Under the pieces are notes generated by a model. It saw only the letters and a program-made list of their open reading frames with translations. It was not told the origin of the DNA and ran no database searches. The translations under genes and the position numbers were made by a program. 64,000 nucleotides of DNA from Kluyvera intermedia (GTDB lineage Bacteria > Pseudomonadota > Gammaproteobacteria > Enterobacterales > Enterobacteriaceae), in contig NZ_CP139986.1 in NCBI RefSeq assembly GCF_034424175.1, positions 3,844,001-3,908,000 on the forward strand, read 5' to 3'. Positions 33,998-43,210 of this stretch are shown here, piece after piece (the first letter of the stretch is position 1; each line of letters starts with the position of its first letter).

Positions 33998-35422
33998 TTA
34001 CTTCTTCTTCGCTTTCGCGTTTGGCAGGTCGGTAATGCTACCTTCAAAGATTTCAGCCGCCAGGCCCACAGACTCGTGCAGAGTCGGGTGCGCGTGGATA
34101 GTCAGCGCGATATCTTCAGCATCACAGCCCATTTCGATCGCCAGACCGATTTCACCCAGCAGCTCGCCGCCGTTGGTACCGACAATCGCACCACCGATAA
34201 CACGGTGAGATTCTTTGTCGAAGATCAGTTTGGTCATACCGTCTGCGCAGTCGGAAGCGATAGCACGGCCAGAAGCAGCCCACGGGAAGGTGGCGGTTTC
34301 ATAGCTGATGCCTTTCTCTTTCGCTTCTTTCTCAGTCAGACCCACCCAGGCAACTTCTGGATCAGTATACGCAATCGATGGAATCACTTTCGGATCGAAG
34401 TAGTGTTTCTTACCTGCGATAACTTCAGCAGCAACGTGGCCTTCGTGAACACCTTTGTGCGCCAGCATTGGCTGACCGACGATATCGCCGATAGCAAAGA
34501 TGTGCGGTACGTTGGTGCGCAGCTGTTTGTCGACGCGGATGAAGCCACGGTCGTCAACTTCTACGCCAGCTTTGCCCGCATCGAGGTTTTTACCGTTCGG
34601 TACGCGACCGATAGCCACCAGTACGGCGTCATAACGCTGTGCTTCTGCAGGTGCTTTTTTGCCTTCCATGGAAACGTAGATACCGTCTTCTTTTGCTTCA
34701 ACGGCGGTCACTTTGGTTTCCAGCATCAGGTTGAATTTCTTGCTGATGCGTTTGGTGTAGACTTTAACGATGTCTTTGTCGGCTGCCGGAATAACCTGGT
34801 CGAACATTTCAACCACGTCAATCTCTGAACCCAGCGCGTGGTACACAGTACCCATTTCCAGACCGATGATACCGCCGCCCATAACCAGCAGACGCTTTGG
34901 TACTTCTTTCAGTTCCAGCGCGTCAGTGGAATCCCATACGCGTGGATCTTCGTGCGGAATAAATGGCAGCTCAATCGGACGGGAACCCGCCGCGATGATT
35001 GCGTTGTCGAAGTTAATTACGGTTTTGCCGTTTTCGCCTTCAACTTCCAGGGTGTTTGCCCCGGTGAATTTACCCAGACCGTTTACCACTTTCACTTTAC
35101 GGCCTTTCGCCATACCAGCCAGACCGCCGGTCAGTTGAGTGATAACTTTTTCTTTCCAGGTACGAATTTTGTCGATATCGGTTTTCGGCTCGCCGAAGAC
35201 GATACCGTGTTCAGCCAGCGATTTGGCTTCTTCGATAACTTTTGCTACGTGCAGCAGCGCTTTAGAAGGGATACAGCCAACGTTCAGACAAACACCGCCC
35301 AGGGTGCTGTAACGTTCTACAATGACGGTCTCCAGACCTAAATCCGCGCAACGGAAGGCAGCAGAATAACCTGCCGGGCCCGCCCCAAGTACCACGACCT
35401 GAGTTTTAATTTCAGTGCTCAT
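33998..35422 (-). CDS. lpd: Dihydrolipoamide dehydrogenase (E3)
   Basis: FAD enzyme that re-oxidises dihydrolipoamide in the pyruvate, 2-oxoglutarate and glycine cleavage complexes. The start at ATG 35422 gives MSTEIKTQVV and 474 aa, as in E. coli; a longer in-frame reading begins inside the upstream leader. It has the FAD-binding GAGPAGYSAA (13-22), the redox disulfide C45-C50 (GGVCLNVGC), the NAD-binding GGGIIGLEMG and the C-terminal HAHPTLHE active-site base. It lies downstream of aceEF but has its own promoter. Confidence 0.97.
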   Translation of the reverse strand: MSTEIKTQVVVLGAGPAGYSAAFRCADLGLETVIVERYSTLGGVCLNVGCIPSKALLHVAKVIEEAKSLAEHGIVFGEPKTDIDKIRTWKEKVITQLTGGLAGMAKGRKVKVVNGLGKFTGANTLEVEGENGKTVINFDNAIIAAGSRPIELPFIPHEDPRVWDSTDALELKEVPKRLLVMGGGIIGLEMGTVYHALGSEIDVVEMFDQVIPAADKDIVKVYTKRISKKFNLMLETKVTAVEAKEDGIYVSMEGKKAPAEAQRYDAVLVAIGRVPNGKNLDAGKAGVEVDDRGFIRVDKQLRTNVPHIFAIGDIVGQPMLAHKGVHEGHVAAEVIAGKKHYFDPKVIPSIAYTDPEVAWVGLTEKEAKEKGISYETATFPWAASGRAIASDCADGMTKLIFDKESHRVIGGAIVGTNGGELLGEIGLAIEMGCDAEDIALTIHAHPTLHESVGLAAEIFEGSITDLPNAKAKKK

Positions 35423-35504
35423 CATGACCTCTATCATTTGTATCCGGCGGTCTGACGTTATTGTTATGACGCCCATCTTCCACCGGGTCGTTCTATCCGC
35501 AAGT

Positions 35505-35533
35505 ATTTTACAAAATTGTTAACAATTTTGAAA
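35505..35533 (-). promoter_or_regulatory. lpd promoter with 20-bp palindrome in the spacer
   Basis: On the minus strand, -35-like TTTCAA (35533-35528) and -10 TAAAAT (35510-35505) are 17 bp apart. The spacer and one flank form the perfect 20-bp palindrome at 35511-35530 (centre TTGTTAACAA). Its placement fits an operator. lpd in E. coli is repressed by ArcA, but I cannot assign the protein from the sequence. Confidence 0.7.
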
Positions 35534-35590
35534 CAACAAACGGCAACCGATTTGTCTTTAGCACGATAACCTCATTAACTTCATGAGATT

Positions 35591-35624
35591 ACCAGAAAAA
35601 AGCCGGCCGTCGGGCCGGCTTTTT
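35591..35624 (-). terminator. Terminator between aceF and lpd
   Basis: AGCCGGCC (35601-35608) and GGCCGGCT (35613-35620) form an 8-bp GC stem with loop GTCG, followed on the minus strand by six T. It lies 4 bp past the aceF stop and would limit read-through into lpd. Confidence 0.9.
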
Positions 35625-35627
35625 CAC

Positions 35628-37511
35628 TTACATCACCAGACGGCGAATGTCAGACAGCGTGTTGTTGATGATGGTAATGAAGCGAGCACCATCAGCACCG
35701 TCAATCACGCGGTGGTCGAAGGACAGAGAAATCGGCATCATCAGACGCGGAGTAAACTCTTTACCATTCCACACCGGCTCAATGGCAGATTTAGAAACGC
35801 CGAGGATAGCCACTTCAGGCGCGTTAACAATCGGTGCGAAGTGGGTAGTACCCAGGCCGCCGATGCTAGAGATAGTGAAGCAACCGCCCTGCATTTCGCC
35901 GGCAGTCAGCTTACCATCACGCGCTTTCTTAGAGATCACCGTCAGTTCACGAGACAGCTCAGTAATGCTCTTCTTGTTCACGTCTTTGAAGACCGGAACA
36001 ACCAGACCATTTGGCGTATCGACCGCAACACCGATGTTGATGTATTTCTTCAGCGTCAGACGCTGCGCATCTTCAGACAGTGAGCTGTTGAAGCGTGGCA
36101 TCTGTTCCAGAGCGGCAGCAACGGCTTTCATGATGAAGACCACTGGGGTGAATTTCACATCCAGTTTGCGCTTCTCAGCTTCGGCGTTCTGCTGTTTACG
36201 GAACGCTTCCAGATCGGTGATATCGGTTTTGTCGAAGTGGGTAACGTGTGGGATCATCACCCAGTTACGGCTCAGGTTCGCACCGGAGATTTTCTGGATA
36301 CGACCCAGTTCCACTTCTTCGATTTCACCAAACTTGCTGAAGTCGACTTTCGGCCAAGGCAGCATGCCCGGGATACCGCCACCCGCTGCTGCCGGTGCAG
36401 ATTCCGCACGTTTAACCGCGTCTTTCACGTAAGTCTGAACGTCTTCGCGCAGGATACGACCTTTACGGCCAGTCCCTTTCACTTTCGCCAGGTTCACACC
36501 GAATTCGCGCGCCAGGCGACGAATCAGTGGCGTTGCATGGACGTAAGCGTCATTTTCAGCAAAGTCAGATTTACCCGCAGCTTTCGCAGCCGGTGCAGAT
36601 GCCGCGGCTGGAGCTGGTGCTGCGGCCGGAGCCGGAGCAGCGGCTTGCGCCGGAGCGGCTGCAGGTGCAGCGCCTTCAACTTCGAAGACCATAATCAGGG
36701 AGCCGGTAGACACTTTGTCGCCAGTGCTGATTTTGATTTCTTTCACGGTACCCGCGAACGGTGCCGGAACTTCCATAGAAGCTTTGTCGCCTTCTACGGT
36801 AATCAGTGACTGCTCAGCGGCAATTTTATCGCCGACTTTAACCATCACTTCAGTGACTTCAACTTCATCACCACCGATATCCGGTACGTTCACTTCTTTC
36901 GAGCCAGACGCTGCCGGAGCCGCTGCTGCCGGTGCAGCAGCCTGAGCTGGTGCCGCGGCTGGCGCGCTACCCGCCACTTCGAAGACCATAATCAGCGAGC
37001 CAGTAGACACTTTGTCACCGGTGTTGATTTTGATCTCTTTAACCGTACCCGCGAACGGCGCTGGGACTTCCATGGAAGCCTTGTCGCCTTCTACGGTGAT
37101 CAGAGACTGCTCAGCCGCTACGGTGTCGCCCACTTTAACCATGATCTCAGTGACTTCAACTTCGTCGCCACCGATATCAGGTACGTGTACGTCTTTCGCC
37201 GCAGCCGCAGCAGGTGCTGCTGCCGGAGCCGCTTCTTTCTTCTCTTCTGCCTTGGCAGGTGCAGCAGCTGCTGCACCGTCGGCGGAATCGAAAATCATGA
37301 TCAGTTTGCCAGTCTCGGTTTTGTCGCCGACAGAGACTTTGATCTCTTTAACAACGCCAGCCTGTGGAGACGGGACTTCCATAGAGGCTTTGTCGCCTTC
37401 TACGGTGATCAGCGACTGTTCAACTTCAACTTTGTCGCCTACTTTGACCAGGATCTCGGTGATTTCAACTTCATCAGCCCCGATGTCCGGTACATTGATT
37501 TCGATAGCCAT
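35628..37511 (-). CDS. aceF: Dihydrolipoamide acetyltransferase (E2 of pyruvate dehydrogenase)
   Basis: Forms the core of the pyruvate dehydrogenase complex and passes acetyl groups to CoA. The 627-aa protein has three tandem lipoyl domains with modified lysines K41, K144 and K243 (VEGDKASMEVP in each), joined by Ala/Pro-rich linkers. A peripheral-subunit-binding domain follows (about 325-362, TPLIRRLAREFGV), then the catalytic domain with H600 in SFDHRVIDG. It is 14 bp downstream of aceE, in one operon. Confidence 0.97.
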   Translation of the reverse strand: MAIEINVPDIGADEVEITEILVKVGDKVEVEQSLITVEGDKASMEVPSPQAGVVKEIKVSVGDKTETGKLIMIFDSADGAAAAAPAKAEEKKEAAPAAAPAAAAAKDVHVPDIGGDEVEVTEIMVKVGDTVAAEQSLITVEGDKASMEVPAPFAGTVKEIKINTGDKVSTGSLIMVFEVAGSAPAAAPAQAAAPAAAAPAASGSKEVNVPDIGGDEVEVTEVMVKVGDKIAAEQSLITVEGDKASMEVPAPFAGTVKEIKISTGDKVSTGSLIMVFEVEGAAPAAAPAQAAAPAPAAAPAPAAASAPAAKAAGKSDFAENDAYVHATPLIRRLAREFGVNLAKVKGTGRKGRILREDVQTYVKDAVKRAESAPAAAGGGIPGMLPWPKVDFSKFGEIEEVELGRIQKISGANLSRNWVMIPHVTHFDKTDITDLEAFRKQQNAEAEKRKLDVKFTPVVFIMKAVAAALEQMPRFNSSLSEDAQRLTLKKYINIGVAVDTPNGLVVPVFKDVNKKSITELSRELTVISKKARDGKLTAGEMQGGCFTISSIGGLGTTHFAPIVNAPEVAILGVSKSAIEPVWNGKEFTPRLMMPISLSFDHRVIDGADGARFITIINNTLSDIRRLVM

Positions 37512-37525
37512 GTTTCTTTTACCTC

Positions 37526-40189
37526 TTACGCCAGACGCGGGTTAACTTTTTCTGCATCGATATTGAATTTAGTGATGGCATCAGCAACCACTTTCTTATC
37601 GATTTCGCCACGTTTAGCCAGTTCGCCCAGTGCCGCTACAACCACGTAAGAAGCATCAACTTCGAAGTGGTGACGCAGGTTTTCACGGCTGTCAGAGCGG
37701 CCAAAGCCGTCGGTACCCAGTACGCGGTAATCATCAGCCGGTACATAAGTACGAACCTGCTCAGCAAACAGTTTCATATAGTCAGTGGAAGCTACCGCTG
37801 GAGCGTCGTTCATCACCTGAGCGATGTACGGAACGCGCGGAGTGTCCATTGGGTGCAGCATGTTCCAGCGCTCACAATCCTGGCCATCACGCGCCAGTTC
37901 AGTGAAGGAAGTCACGCTATACACATCAGAACCTACGCCGTAGTCTTTCGCCAGAATCTCTGCCGCTTCACGGACGTGACGCAGGATAGAGCCTGAACCC
38001 AGCAGCTGAACTTTACCTTTGCTACCTTCGATGGTTTCGAGTTTGTAGATACCTTTACGGATACCTTCCTCGGCACCTGCAGGCATTGCCGGCATGTGGT
38101 AGTTTTCGTTCAGGGTGGTGATGTAGTAGTAAACGTTCTCTTGTTTCTCACCGTACATACGTTCCAGACCATCATGCATGATGACCGCAACTTCGTACGC
38201 GTAAGACGGATCGTAAGAGATACAGTTCGGGATAGTCAGAGACTGAATATGGCTGTGACCATCTTCGTGCTGCAGACCTTCGCCGTTCAGCGTCGTACGA
38301 CCGGAAGTACCACCGACCAGGAAGCCGCGAGCCTGTTGGTCGCCAGCCTGCCAGCACAGGTCACCGATACGCTGGAAACCGAACATAGAGTAGTAGATGT
38401 AGAACGGAATCATCGGCAGGTTGTTGGTGCTGTAAGAGGTCGCAGCCGCCAGCCAGGATGCGCCTGCACCCAGTTCGTTGATCCCTTCCTGCAGAATCTG
38501 ACCTTTCTCGTCTTCTTTGTAGTAAGCAACCTGCTCACGGTCCTGCGGGGTGTACTGCTGACCGTTCGGGCTGTAAATACCAATCTGACGGAACAGGCCT
38601 TCCATTCCAAAGGTACGCGCTTCATCGGCGATGATCGGCACGAGGCGGTCTTTGATGGATTTGTTCTTCAGCATCACGTTCAGAGCACGAACGAACGCGA
38701 TAGTGGTAGAAATTTCTTTGTTCTGCTCTTCCAGCAGCGGGCCGAAATCTTCCAGAGTCGGCAGCTCAAGCTTCTCATCGAAGTTAGGCTGACGAGTCGG
38801 CAGGTAGCCGTGCAGCTTCTGACGCTGGGCGTGCAGATAGGTATGCTCTTCAGAACCTTCTGGGAAGGTAATGTAGGACAGTTTTTCAACTTGCTCATCG
38901 GTAACAGGCACATTGAAACGATCGCGGACGTAGCGTACGCCGTCCATGTTCATTTTCTTAACCTGGTGAGCAATGTTTTTACCTTCAGCGGTATCACCCA
39001 TGCCGTAACCTTTGATGGTATGGGCCAGGATGACGGTTGCTTTGCCGGTGGTTTCCTGCGCTTTTTTCAGTGCAGCGAAGACTTTCTTCGGATCGTGACC
39101 ACCACGGTTCAGCGCCCAAATCTGCTCGTCGCTCCAGTCAGCAACCAGGGCAGCAGTTTCTGGGTATTTACCGAAGAAGTGCTCACGAACGTAAGCGCCA
39201 TCTTTGGATTTGAAGGTCTGGTAGTCGCCGTCAACGGTTTCGTTCATCAGCTGGATCAGTTTACCGCTGGTGTCTTTACGCAGCAGTTCATCCCAACGAC
39301 CGCCCCAGATAACCTTGATAACGTTCCAGCCAGCGCCTGCGAAGATGCCTTCCAGTTCGTTAATGATCTTGCCGTTACCGGTGACCGGGCCATCAAGGCG
39401 CTGCAGGTTACAGTTGATAACAAAGACCAGGTTGTCCAGTTTTTCACGGGTGGCGATGGTGATCGCACCTTTAGATTCTGGCTCATCCATCTCGCCGTCG
39501 CCCAGGAAGGCGTAAACGGTTTGCTTAGAGGTATCTTTCAGGCCACGGTGTTCCAGATATTTCAGGAATTTAGCCTGGTAGATTGCACCGATTGGACCCA
39601 GACCCATAGAGACGGTCGGGAACTGCCAGAAGGTTGGCATCAGTTTCGGGTGCGGGTAAGAAGACAGACCTTTACCGTGAACTTCCTGACGGAAGTTGTT
39701 CATCTGCTCTTCGGTCAGACGGCCTTCCAGGAATGCACGTGCGTATACGCCCGGGGAGATGTGACCCTGGAAGTACACCAGATCGCCGCCATCTTGTTCG
39801 TTGCGAGCGCGGAAGAAGTGGTTGAAACACACTTCATAGAAAGTCGCTGAAGACTGGAATGAAGCCATGTGGCCGCCCAGCTCGAGGTCTTTTTTAGACG
39901 CACGCAGCACGGTCATGATGGCATTCCAGCGGATAGCAGAACGAATACGACGCTCCAGCTCCAGATTGCCCGGGTATTCCGGTTCATCTTCAACGGCAAT
40001 AGTGTTGACGTAACCGCTCGCCCCTGCACCAGCAGCTACCTGAACGCCGCCTTTGCGCGCTTCAGAAAGCAGTTGGTCGACCAGATACTGAGCACGCTCA
40101 ACACCTTCTTCACGGATGACCGATTCGATCGCCTGTAGCCAGTCGCGAGTTTCGATCGGATCCACGTCATTTTGTAAACGTTCTGACAT
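37526..40189 (-). CDS. aceE: Pyruvate dehydrogenase E1 component
   Basis: Thiamine-diphosphate enzyme that decarboxylates pyruvate and acetylates the E2 lipoyl groups. The 887-aa length matches E. coli AceE. The ThDP motif is GDGEMDEPESKGAI with downstream NCNLQRLDGPV. It starts at ATG 40189 behind TAAGGAA. The 162-bp gap to pdhR carries a large hairpin in the leader. It is cotranscribed with pdhR and aceF in E. coli. Confidence 0.97.
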   Translation of the reverse strand: MSERLQNDVDPIETRDWLQAIESVIREEGVERAQYLVDQLLSEARKGGVQVAAGAGASGYVNTIAVEDEPEYPGNLELERRIRSAIRWNAIMTVLRASKKDLELGGHMASFQSSATFYEVCFNHFFRARNEQDGGDLVYFQGHISPGVYARAFLEGRLTEEQMNNFRQEVHGKGLSSYPHPKLMPTFWQFPTVSMGLGPIGAIYQAKFLKYLEHRGLKDTSKQTVYAFLGDGEMDEPESKGAITIATREKLDNLVFVINCNLQRLDGPVTGNGKIINELEGIFAGAGWNVIKVIWGGRWDELLRKDTSGKLIQLMNETVDGDYQTFKSKDGAYVREHFFGKYPETAALVADWSDEQIWALNRGGHDPKKVFAALKKAQETTGKATVILAHTIKGYGMGDTAEGKNIAHQVKKMNMDGVRYVRDRFNVPVTDEQVEKLSYITFPEGSEEHTYLHAQRQKLHGYLPTRQPNFDEKLELPTLEDFGPLLEEQNKEISTTIAFVRALNVMLKNKSIKDRLVPIIADEARTFGMEGLFRQIGIYSPNGQQYTPQDREQVAYYKEDEKGQILQEGINELGAGASWLAAATSYSTNNLPMIPFYIYYSMFGFQRIGDLCWQAGDQQARGFLVGGTSGRTTLNGEGLQHEDGHSHIQSLTIPNCISYDPSYAYEVAVIMHDGLERMYGEKQENVYYYITTLNENYHMPAMPAGAEEGIRKGIYKLETIEGSKGKVQLLGSGSILRHVREAAEILAKDYGVGSDVYSVTSFTELARDGQDCERWNMLHPMDTPRVPYIAQVMNDAPAVASTDYMKLFAEQVRTYVPADDYRVLGTDGFGRSDSRENLRHHFEVDASYVVVAALGELAKRGEIDKKVVADAITKFNIDAEKVNPRLA

Positions 40190-40229
40190 GGGGGGTATTC
40201 CTTATCTATCTAATACGTTGAGTTATCTG

Positions 40230-40277
40230 GAACCTGTCCCATTGTGTTCTTGGGTAAGAGCACAATAAGACAGGTTC
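40230..40277. promoter_or_regulatory. Large hairpin in the pdhR-aceE leader
   Basis: GAACCTGTC (40230-40238) pairs with GACAGGTTC (40269-40277), 9 bp. After a 2x2 internal loop, ATTGTG/CACAAT (40041-equivalent arms at 40241-40246 and 40261-40266) continues, extended by TCTT/AAGA around loop GGGT. It ends about 40 bp before the aceE ATG. It lacks a T-run, so a processing site, stabiliser or attenuator is more likely than a terminator. Confidence 0.75.
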
Positions 40278-40351
40278 TGCGTTTAGTTGCCGCGCGTTAA
40301 TGAGCGCTTTATTTACAACATCTTCTGGTTAACTTGCTGCCAGAAAAATCA

Positions 40352-41116
40352 TTAATTCTTGCGTTGCTCCAGGCGGCGTAAGGCGCGTTCACGACGGCTT
40401 TCCTCACGGCTTCGGTCCAGGAGAATCTCTTCGATAAACGCCAGGTGACGATGGGACGCTTCACGCGCTTCCTCCGGCTTCCCGGCGACAATCGCTTCAA
40501 AAATACGGCTTCGATGGCTGCTCACTAACGGCAGCATCTCCCGACGCGCGTATAACAATTCAAAGTTTTGGCGAACGTTTTGCGCCAGCATCGGCTCCAT
40601 ACAGCGGAGTAGATGGAGCAACACCACGTTATGTGCCGCTTCGGTGACTGCGATTTGATACTGGAGAACCGCATCAGACTCACCGTCAAGGTCGCCGGAC
40701 TGTTGAGCAAGCTCGATAGCATGGTGGAGTTCACGGATACGCGTTTTGTCTTCATCCGTGCTACGTAATGCAGCGTAATACGCGGCAATACCTTCCAACG
40801 CATGGCGCGTTTCAAGCAGGTCAAACTGGGATTCAGGATGGTCGGAGAGCAGTTCTACCAGTGGGTCGCTAAAACTCTGCCACAGGCTGCTCTGAACAAA
40901 AGTGCCACCACCCTGACGACGCAGCAGTAACCCCTTCGCTTCGAGACGTTGGATCGCCTCGCGTAAGGAGGGGCGGGAAACGTCGAACTGTTTTGCCAGT
41001 TCACGTTCCGGGGGGAGTTTTTCTCCGGGACGTAAAGTGCCCTCGAGAATTAAAAACTCCAGCTGCTGCTCAATCACATCGGAGAGTTTTGGTTGGCGAA
41101 TTTTGCTGTAGGCCAT
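40352..41116 (-). CDS. pdhR: Pyruvate-responsive transcriptional regulator PdhR
   Basis: 254-aa GntR-family (FadR subfamily) repressor of the pdhR-aceEF-lpd operon and respiratory genes; pyruvate releases it from DNA. The N-terminal winged helix is visible (KLPPERELAKQFDVSRPSLR, about residues 33-52), followed by the all-helical effector domain and an Arg-rich C-terminus. A perfect PdhR box lies 33 bp upstream of the ATG, indicating autoregulation. Confidence 0.97.
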   Translation of the reverse strand: MAYSKIRQPKLSDVIEQQLEFLILEGTLRPGEKLPPERELAKQFDVSRPSLREAIQRLEAKGLLLRRQGGGTFVQSSLWQSFSDPLVELLSDHPESQFDLLETRHALEGIAAYYAALRSTDEDKTRIRELHHAIELAQQSGDLDGESDAVLQYQIAVTEAAHNVVLLHLLRCMEPMLAQNVRQNFELLYARREMLPLVSSHRSRIFEAIVAGKPEEAREASHRHLAFIEEILLDRSREESRRERALRRLEQRKN

Positions 41117-41653
41117 GATTTCCTGTCTTAAGCCATTTGCCCGGAGTCAATTGGTCTTACCAATTTCATGTTCTTGACGCTAAAGTAACAAAGTATTCAC
41201 CTTCTGTCCATACAGGTTTTGATTGAAATCAGTAAACCGGGTGCTTTTTAACAACATTACAGAAATGATGTTTCAGAATTGTAACTTTGCACAAAAAATA
41301 GTTTTACCTATAAAGAAGTACAATTAACGTAATAAAAACAAAATTAAGCAAACTGAACCGTTTCAATTTCATTATTAATGAATTTATTTTCATTTAATTG
41401 CTTAAATATGCATTTTTACTGCAATGTAAAATTTGCACACTCACGTGACAGTTGTCGGCTTTTTATCCAACCCCACTTCATCCCTGCATAAAGCAGGTGC
41501 ATTCCTCCGCGCTTACCACTATTCTGCTCATGACGAAAGAGTCTTACCTCTTTTTAAGAAACGCTTTTCGTAAACAAAACAATACAGAAAACGGAATTTC
41601 TTAAGTACACACGCCAACAGCGTCACAATAATAACCACACACGAGGTTTTACA
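41117..41653. other. Long divergent intergenic region, pdhR to aroP
   Basis: 537 bp without a credible gene. The left end holds the PdhR box. The middle (about 41270-41420) is very AT-rich with A/T runs, which suggests curved or H-NS-bound DNA. The right part must contain the aroP promoter. TGTAAA at 41426-41431 could be half of a TyrR box (TyrR represses aroP in E. coli), but I see no full TGTAAA-N6-TTTACA match. Confidence 0.6.
41149..41165 (-). promoter_or_regulatory. PdhR operator upstream of pdhR
   Basis: AATTGGT (41149-41155), three bases, then ACCAATT (41159-41165) form a perfect dyad matching the known PdhR box. It lies in the pdhR leader, consistent with autorepression relieved by pyruvate. 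Confidence 0.9.
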
Positions 41654-43024
41654 ATGGAAGGTCAACAGCAAGGCTCCCAGCTTAAGCGCGGCCTTAAGAA
41701 CCGCCATATACAGCTGATCGCTCTGGGCGGCGCTATCGGCACAGGTCTGTTTCTCGGCAGCGCCTCCGTCATCCAATCAGCAGGCCCGGGGATTATTCTC
41801 GGTTACGCCATTGCTGGTTTTATCGCCTTTTTAATCATGCGCCAACTGGGCGAAATGGTCGTAGAAGAGCCGGTAGCTGGCTCCTTTAGCCACTTCGCCT
41901 ATAAGTACTGGGGCAACTTTGCGGGCTTTGCTTCGGGCTGGAACTACTGGGTACTGTATGTCCTGGTTGCCATGGCTGAGCTGACGGCGGTCGGTAAGTA
42001 CATCCAATTCTGGTGGCCTGAGATCCCAACCTGGGTATCAGCAGCCGTATTCTTTGTTGCTATCAACGCCATCAACCTGACCAACGTGAAAGTGTTCGGT
42101 GAGATGGAGTTTTGGTTTGCCATCATCAAAGTGATTGCCGTTATCGCCATGATCCTGTTCGGCGCCTGGCTGCTGTTCAGCGACACCGCAGGCCCGCAGG
42201 CGACCGTGCGTAACCTATGGGAACAGGGCGGCTTTCTGCCTCATGGCTGGACCGGACTGGTGATGATGATGGCAATCATTATGTTCTCCTTTGGCGGCCT
42301 GGAACTGGTCGGGATCACGGCGGCAGAAGCCGATAATCCTGAGCAGAGCATTCCCAAAGCCACCAACCAGGTTATCTACCGTATCCTGATTTTCTATGTG
42401 GGTTCACTGGCGATCCTGCTGTCACTGATGCCATGGACGCGCGTCACCGCTGACACCAGCCCGTTCGTCCTGATCTTCCATGAACTGGGCGACTCGTTTG
42501 TAGCTAACGCCCTGAACATCGTGGTACTGACCGCTGCGCTGTCCGTTTACAACAGCTGCGTATACTGCAACAGCCGTATGCTGTTCGGCCTGGCACAACA
42601 AGGCAACGCGCCAAAAGCGCTGCTTAACGTCGATAAGCGCGGCGTACCGGTGAACACCATTCTGGTTTCTGCCATCGTCACCGCACTGTGTGTCCTGATT
42701 AATTACCTGGCACCTGAGTCTGCTTTCGGCCTGCTGATGGCACTGGTGGTCTCCGCACTGGTGATCAACTGGGCGATGATAAGCCTCGCACACCTGAAGT
42801 TCCGCAAGGCTAAGCAGCAGCAAGGGGTGACCACTCGTTTCCCTGCGCTGTTCTACCCGCTGGGTAACTGGGTCTGTCTGGTGTTCATGGCAGCGGTGCT
42901 GGTCATTATGGTGATGACGCCGGGTATGGCGATTTCCGTGTGGTTGATTCCGGTATGGATCGTGATTCTGGGTGTGGGCTACATGTTTAAACAGAAAAAC
43001 GTGAAAACAGCCAAAGCACACTAA
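41654..43024 (+). CDS. aroP: Aromatic amino acid permease AroP
   Basis: 456-aa proton symporter for Phe, Tyr and Trp in the inner membrane, with 12 predicted membrane segments (APC superfamily). The N-terminal consensus IALGGAIGTGLFLGSA and the LVGITAAEADNP loop are typical of the amino acid transporter family. It starts at ATG 41654 behind CGAGG. It diverges from pdhR as in E. coli, but here the next gene is a sugar transporter, not ampE. Confidence 0.96.
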   Translation: MEGQQQGSQLKRGLKNRHIQLIALGGAIGTGLFLGSASVIQSAGPGIILGYAIAGFIAFLIMRQLGEMVVEEPVAGSFSHFAYKYWGNFAGFASGWNYWVLYVLVAMAELTAVGKYIQFWWPEIPTWVSAAVFFVAINAINLTNVKVFGEMEFWFAIIKVIAVIAMILFGAWLLFSDTAGPQATVRNLWEQGGFLPHGWTGLVMMMAIIMFSFGGLELVGITAAEADNPEQSIPKATNQVIYRILIFYVGSLAILLSLMPWTRVTADTSPFVLIFHELGDSFVANALNIVVLTAALSVYNSCVYCNSRMLFGLAQQGNAPKALLNVDKRGVPVNTILVSAIVTALCVLINYLAPESAFGLLMALVVSALVINWAMISLAHLKFRKAKQQQGVTTRFPALFYPLGNWVCLVFMAAVLVIMVMTPGMAISVWLIPVWIVILGVGYMFKQKNVKTAKAH

Positions 43025-43052
43025 TACGACTCCGGGCGACTCGATTATGCAC

Positions 43053-43080
43053 AGGCCTCTCCATACGGAGAGGCCTTCCT
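43053..43080 (+). terminator. Probable terminator of aroP
   Basis: AGGCCTCTCC (43053-43062) and GGAGAGGCCT (43067-43076) form a perfect 10-bp stem with loop ATAC. The following sequence is pyrimidine-rich but not a clean T-run. Confidence 0.7.
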
Positions 43081-43210
43081 TCCCGATGTTACCTGCTTCA
43101 CACTTTCCCTTCAGCAGCAATTTTGTCCATATCAATAACGTTATCCTGCTACGCTTTTTTTGAATTAACAGCCAATAATCGTTGCTATACAACTCAACCG
43201 AGATCTGGCG

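Noticed and set aside
35628..37511. Tandem DNA repeat array in aceF
   Set aside because: The repeats are the three lipoyl domains normal for E2 proteins.
38096..39850. 584-codon plus-strand open frame
   Set aside because: It is antisense to aceE, whose product matches E. coli AceE along its whole length. The translated frame has no recognisable domain; long antisense frames are common opposite GC-rich, codon-biased genes.
41420..41445. TyrR box upstream of aroP
   Set aside because: Only one half, TGTAAA, is clear; the second half does not match TTTACA, so no site is called.
42422..43192. 256-codon minus-strand open frame at the end of aroP
   Set aside because: Low-complexity His/Gln-rich translation opposite a membrane protein gene; typical shadow.
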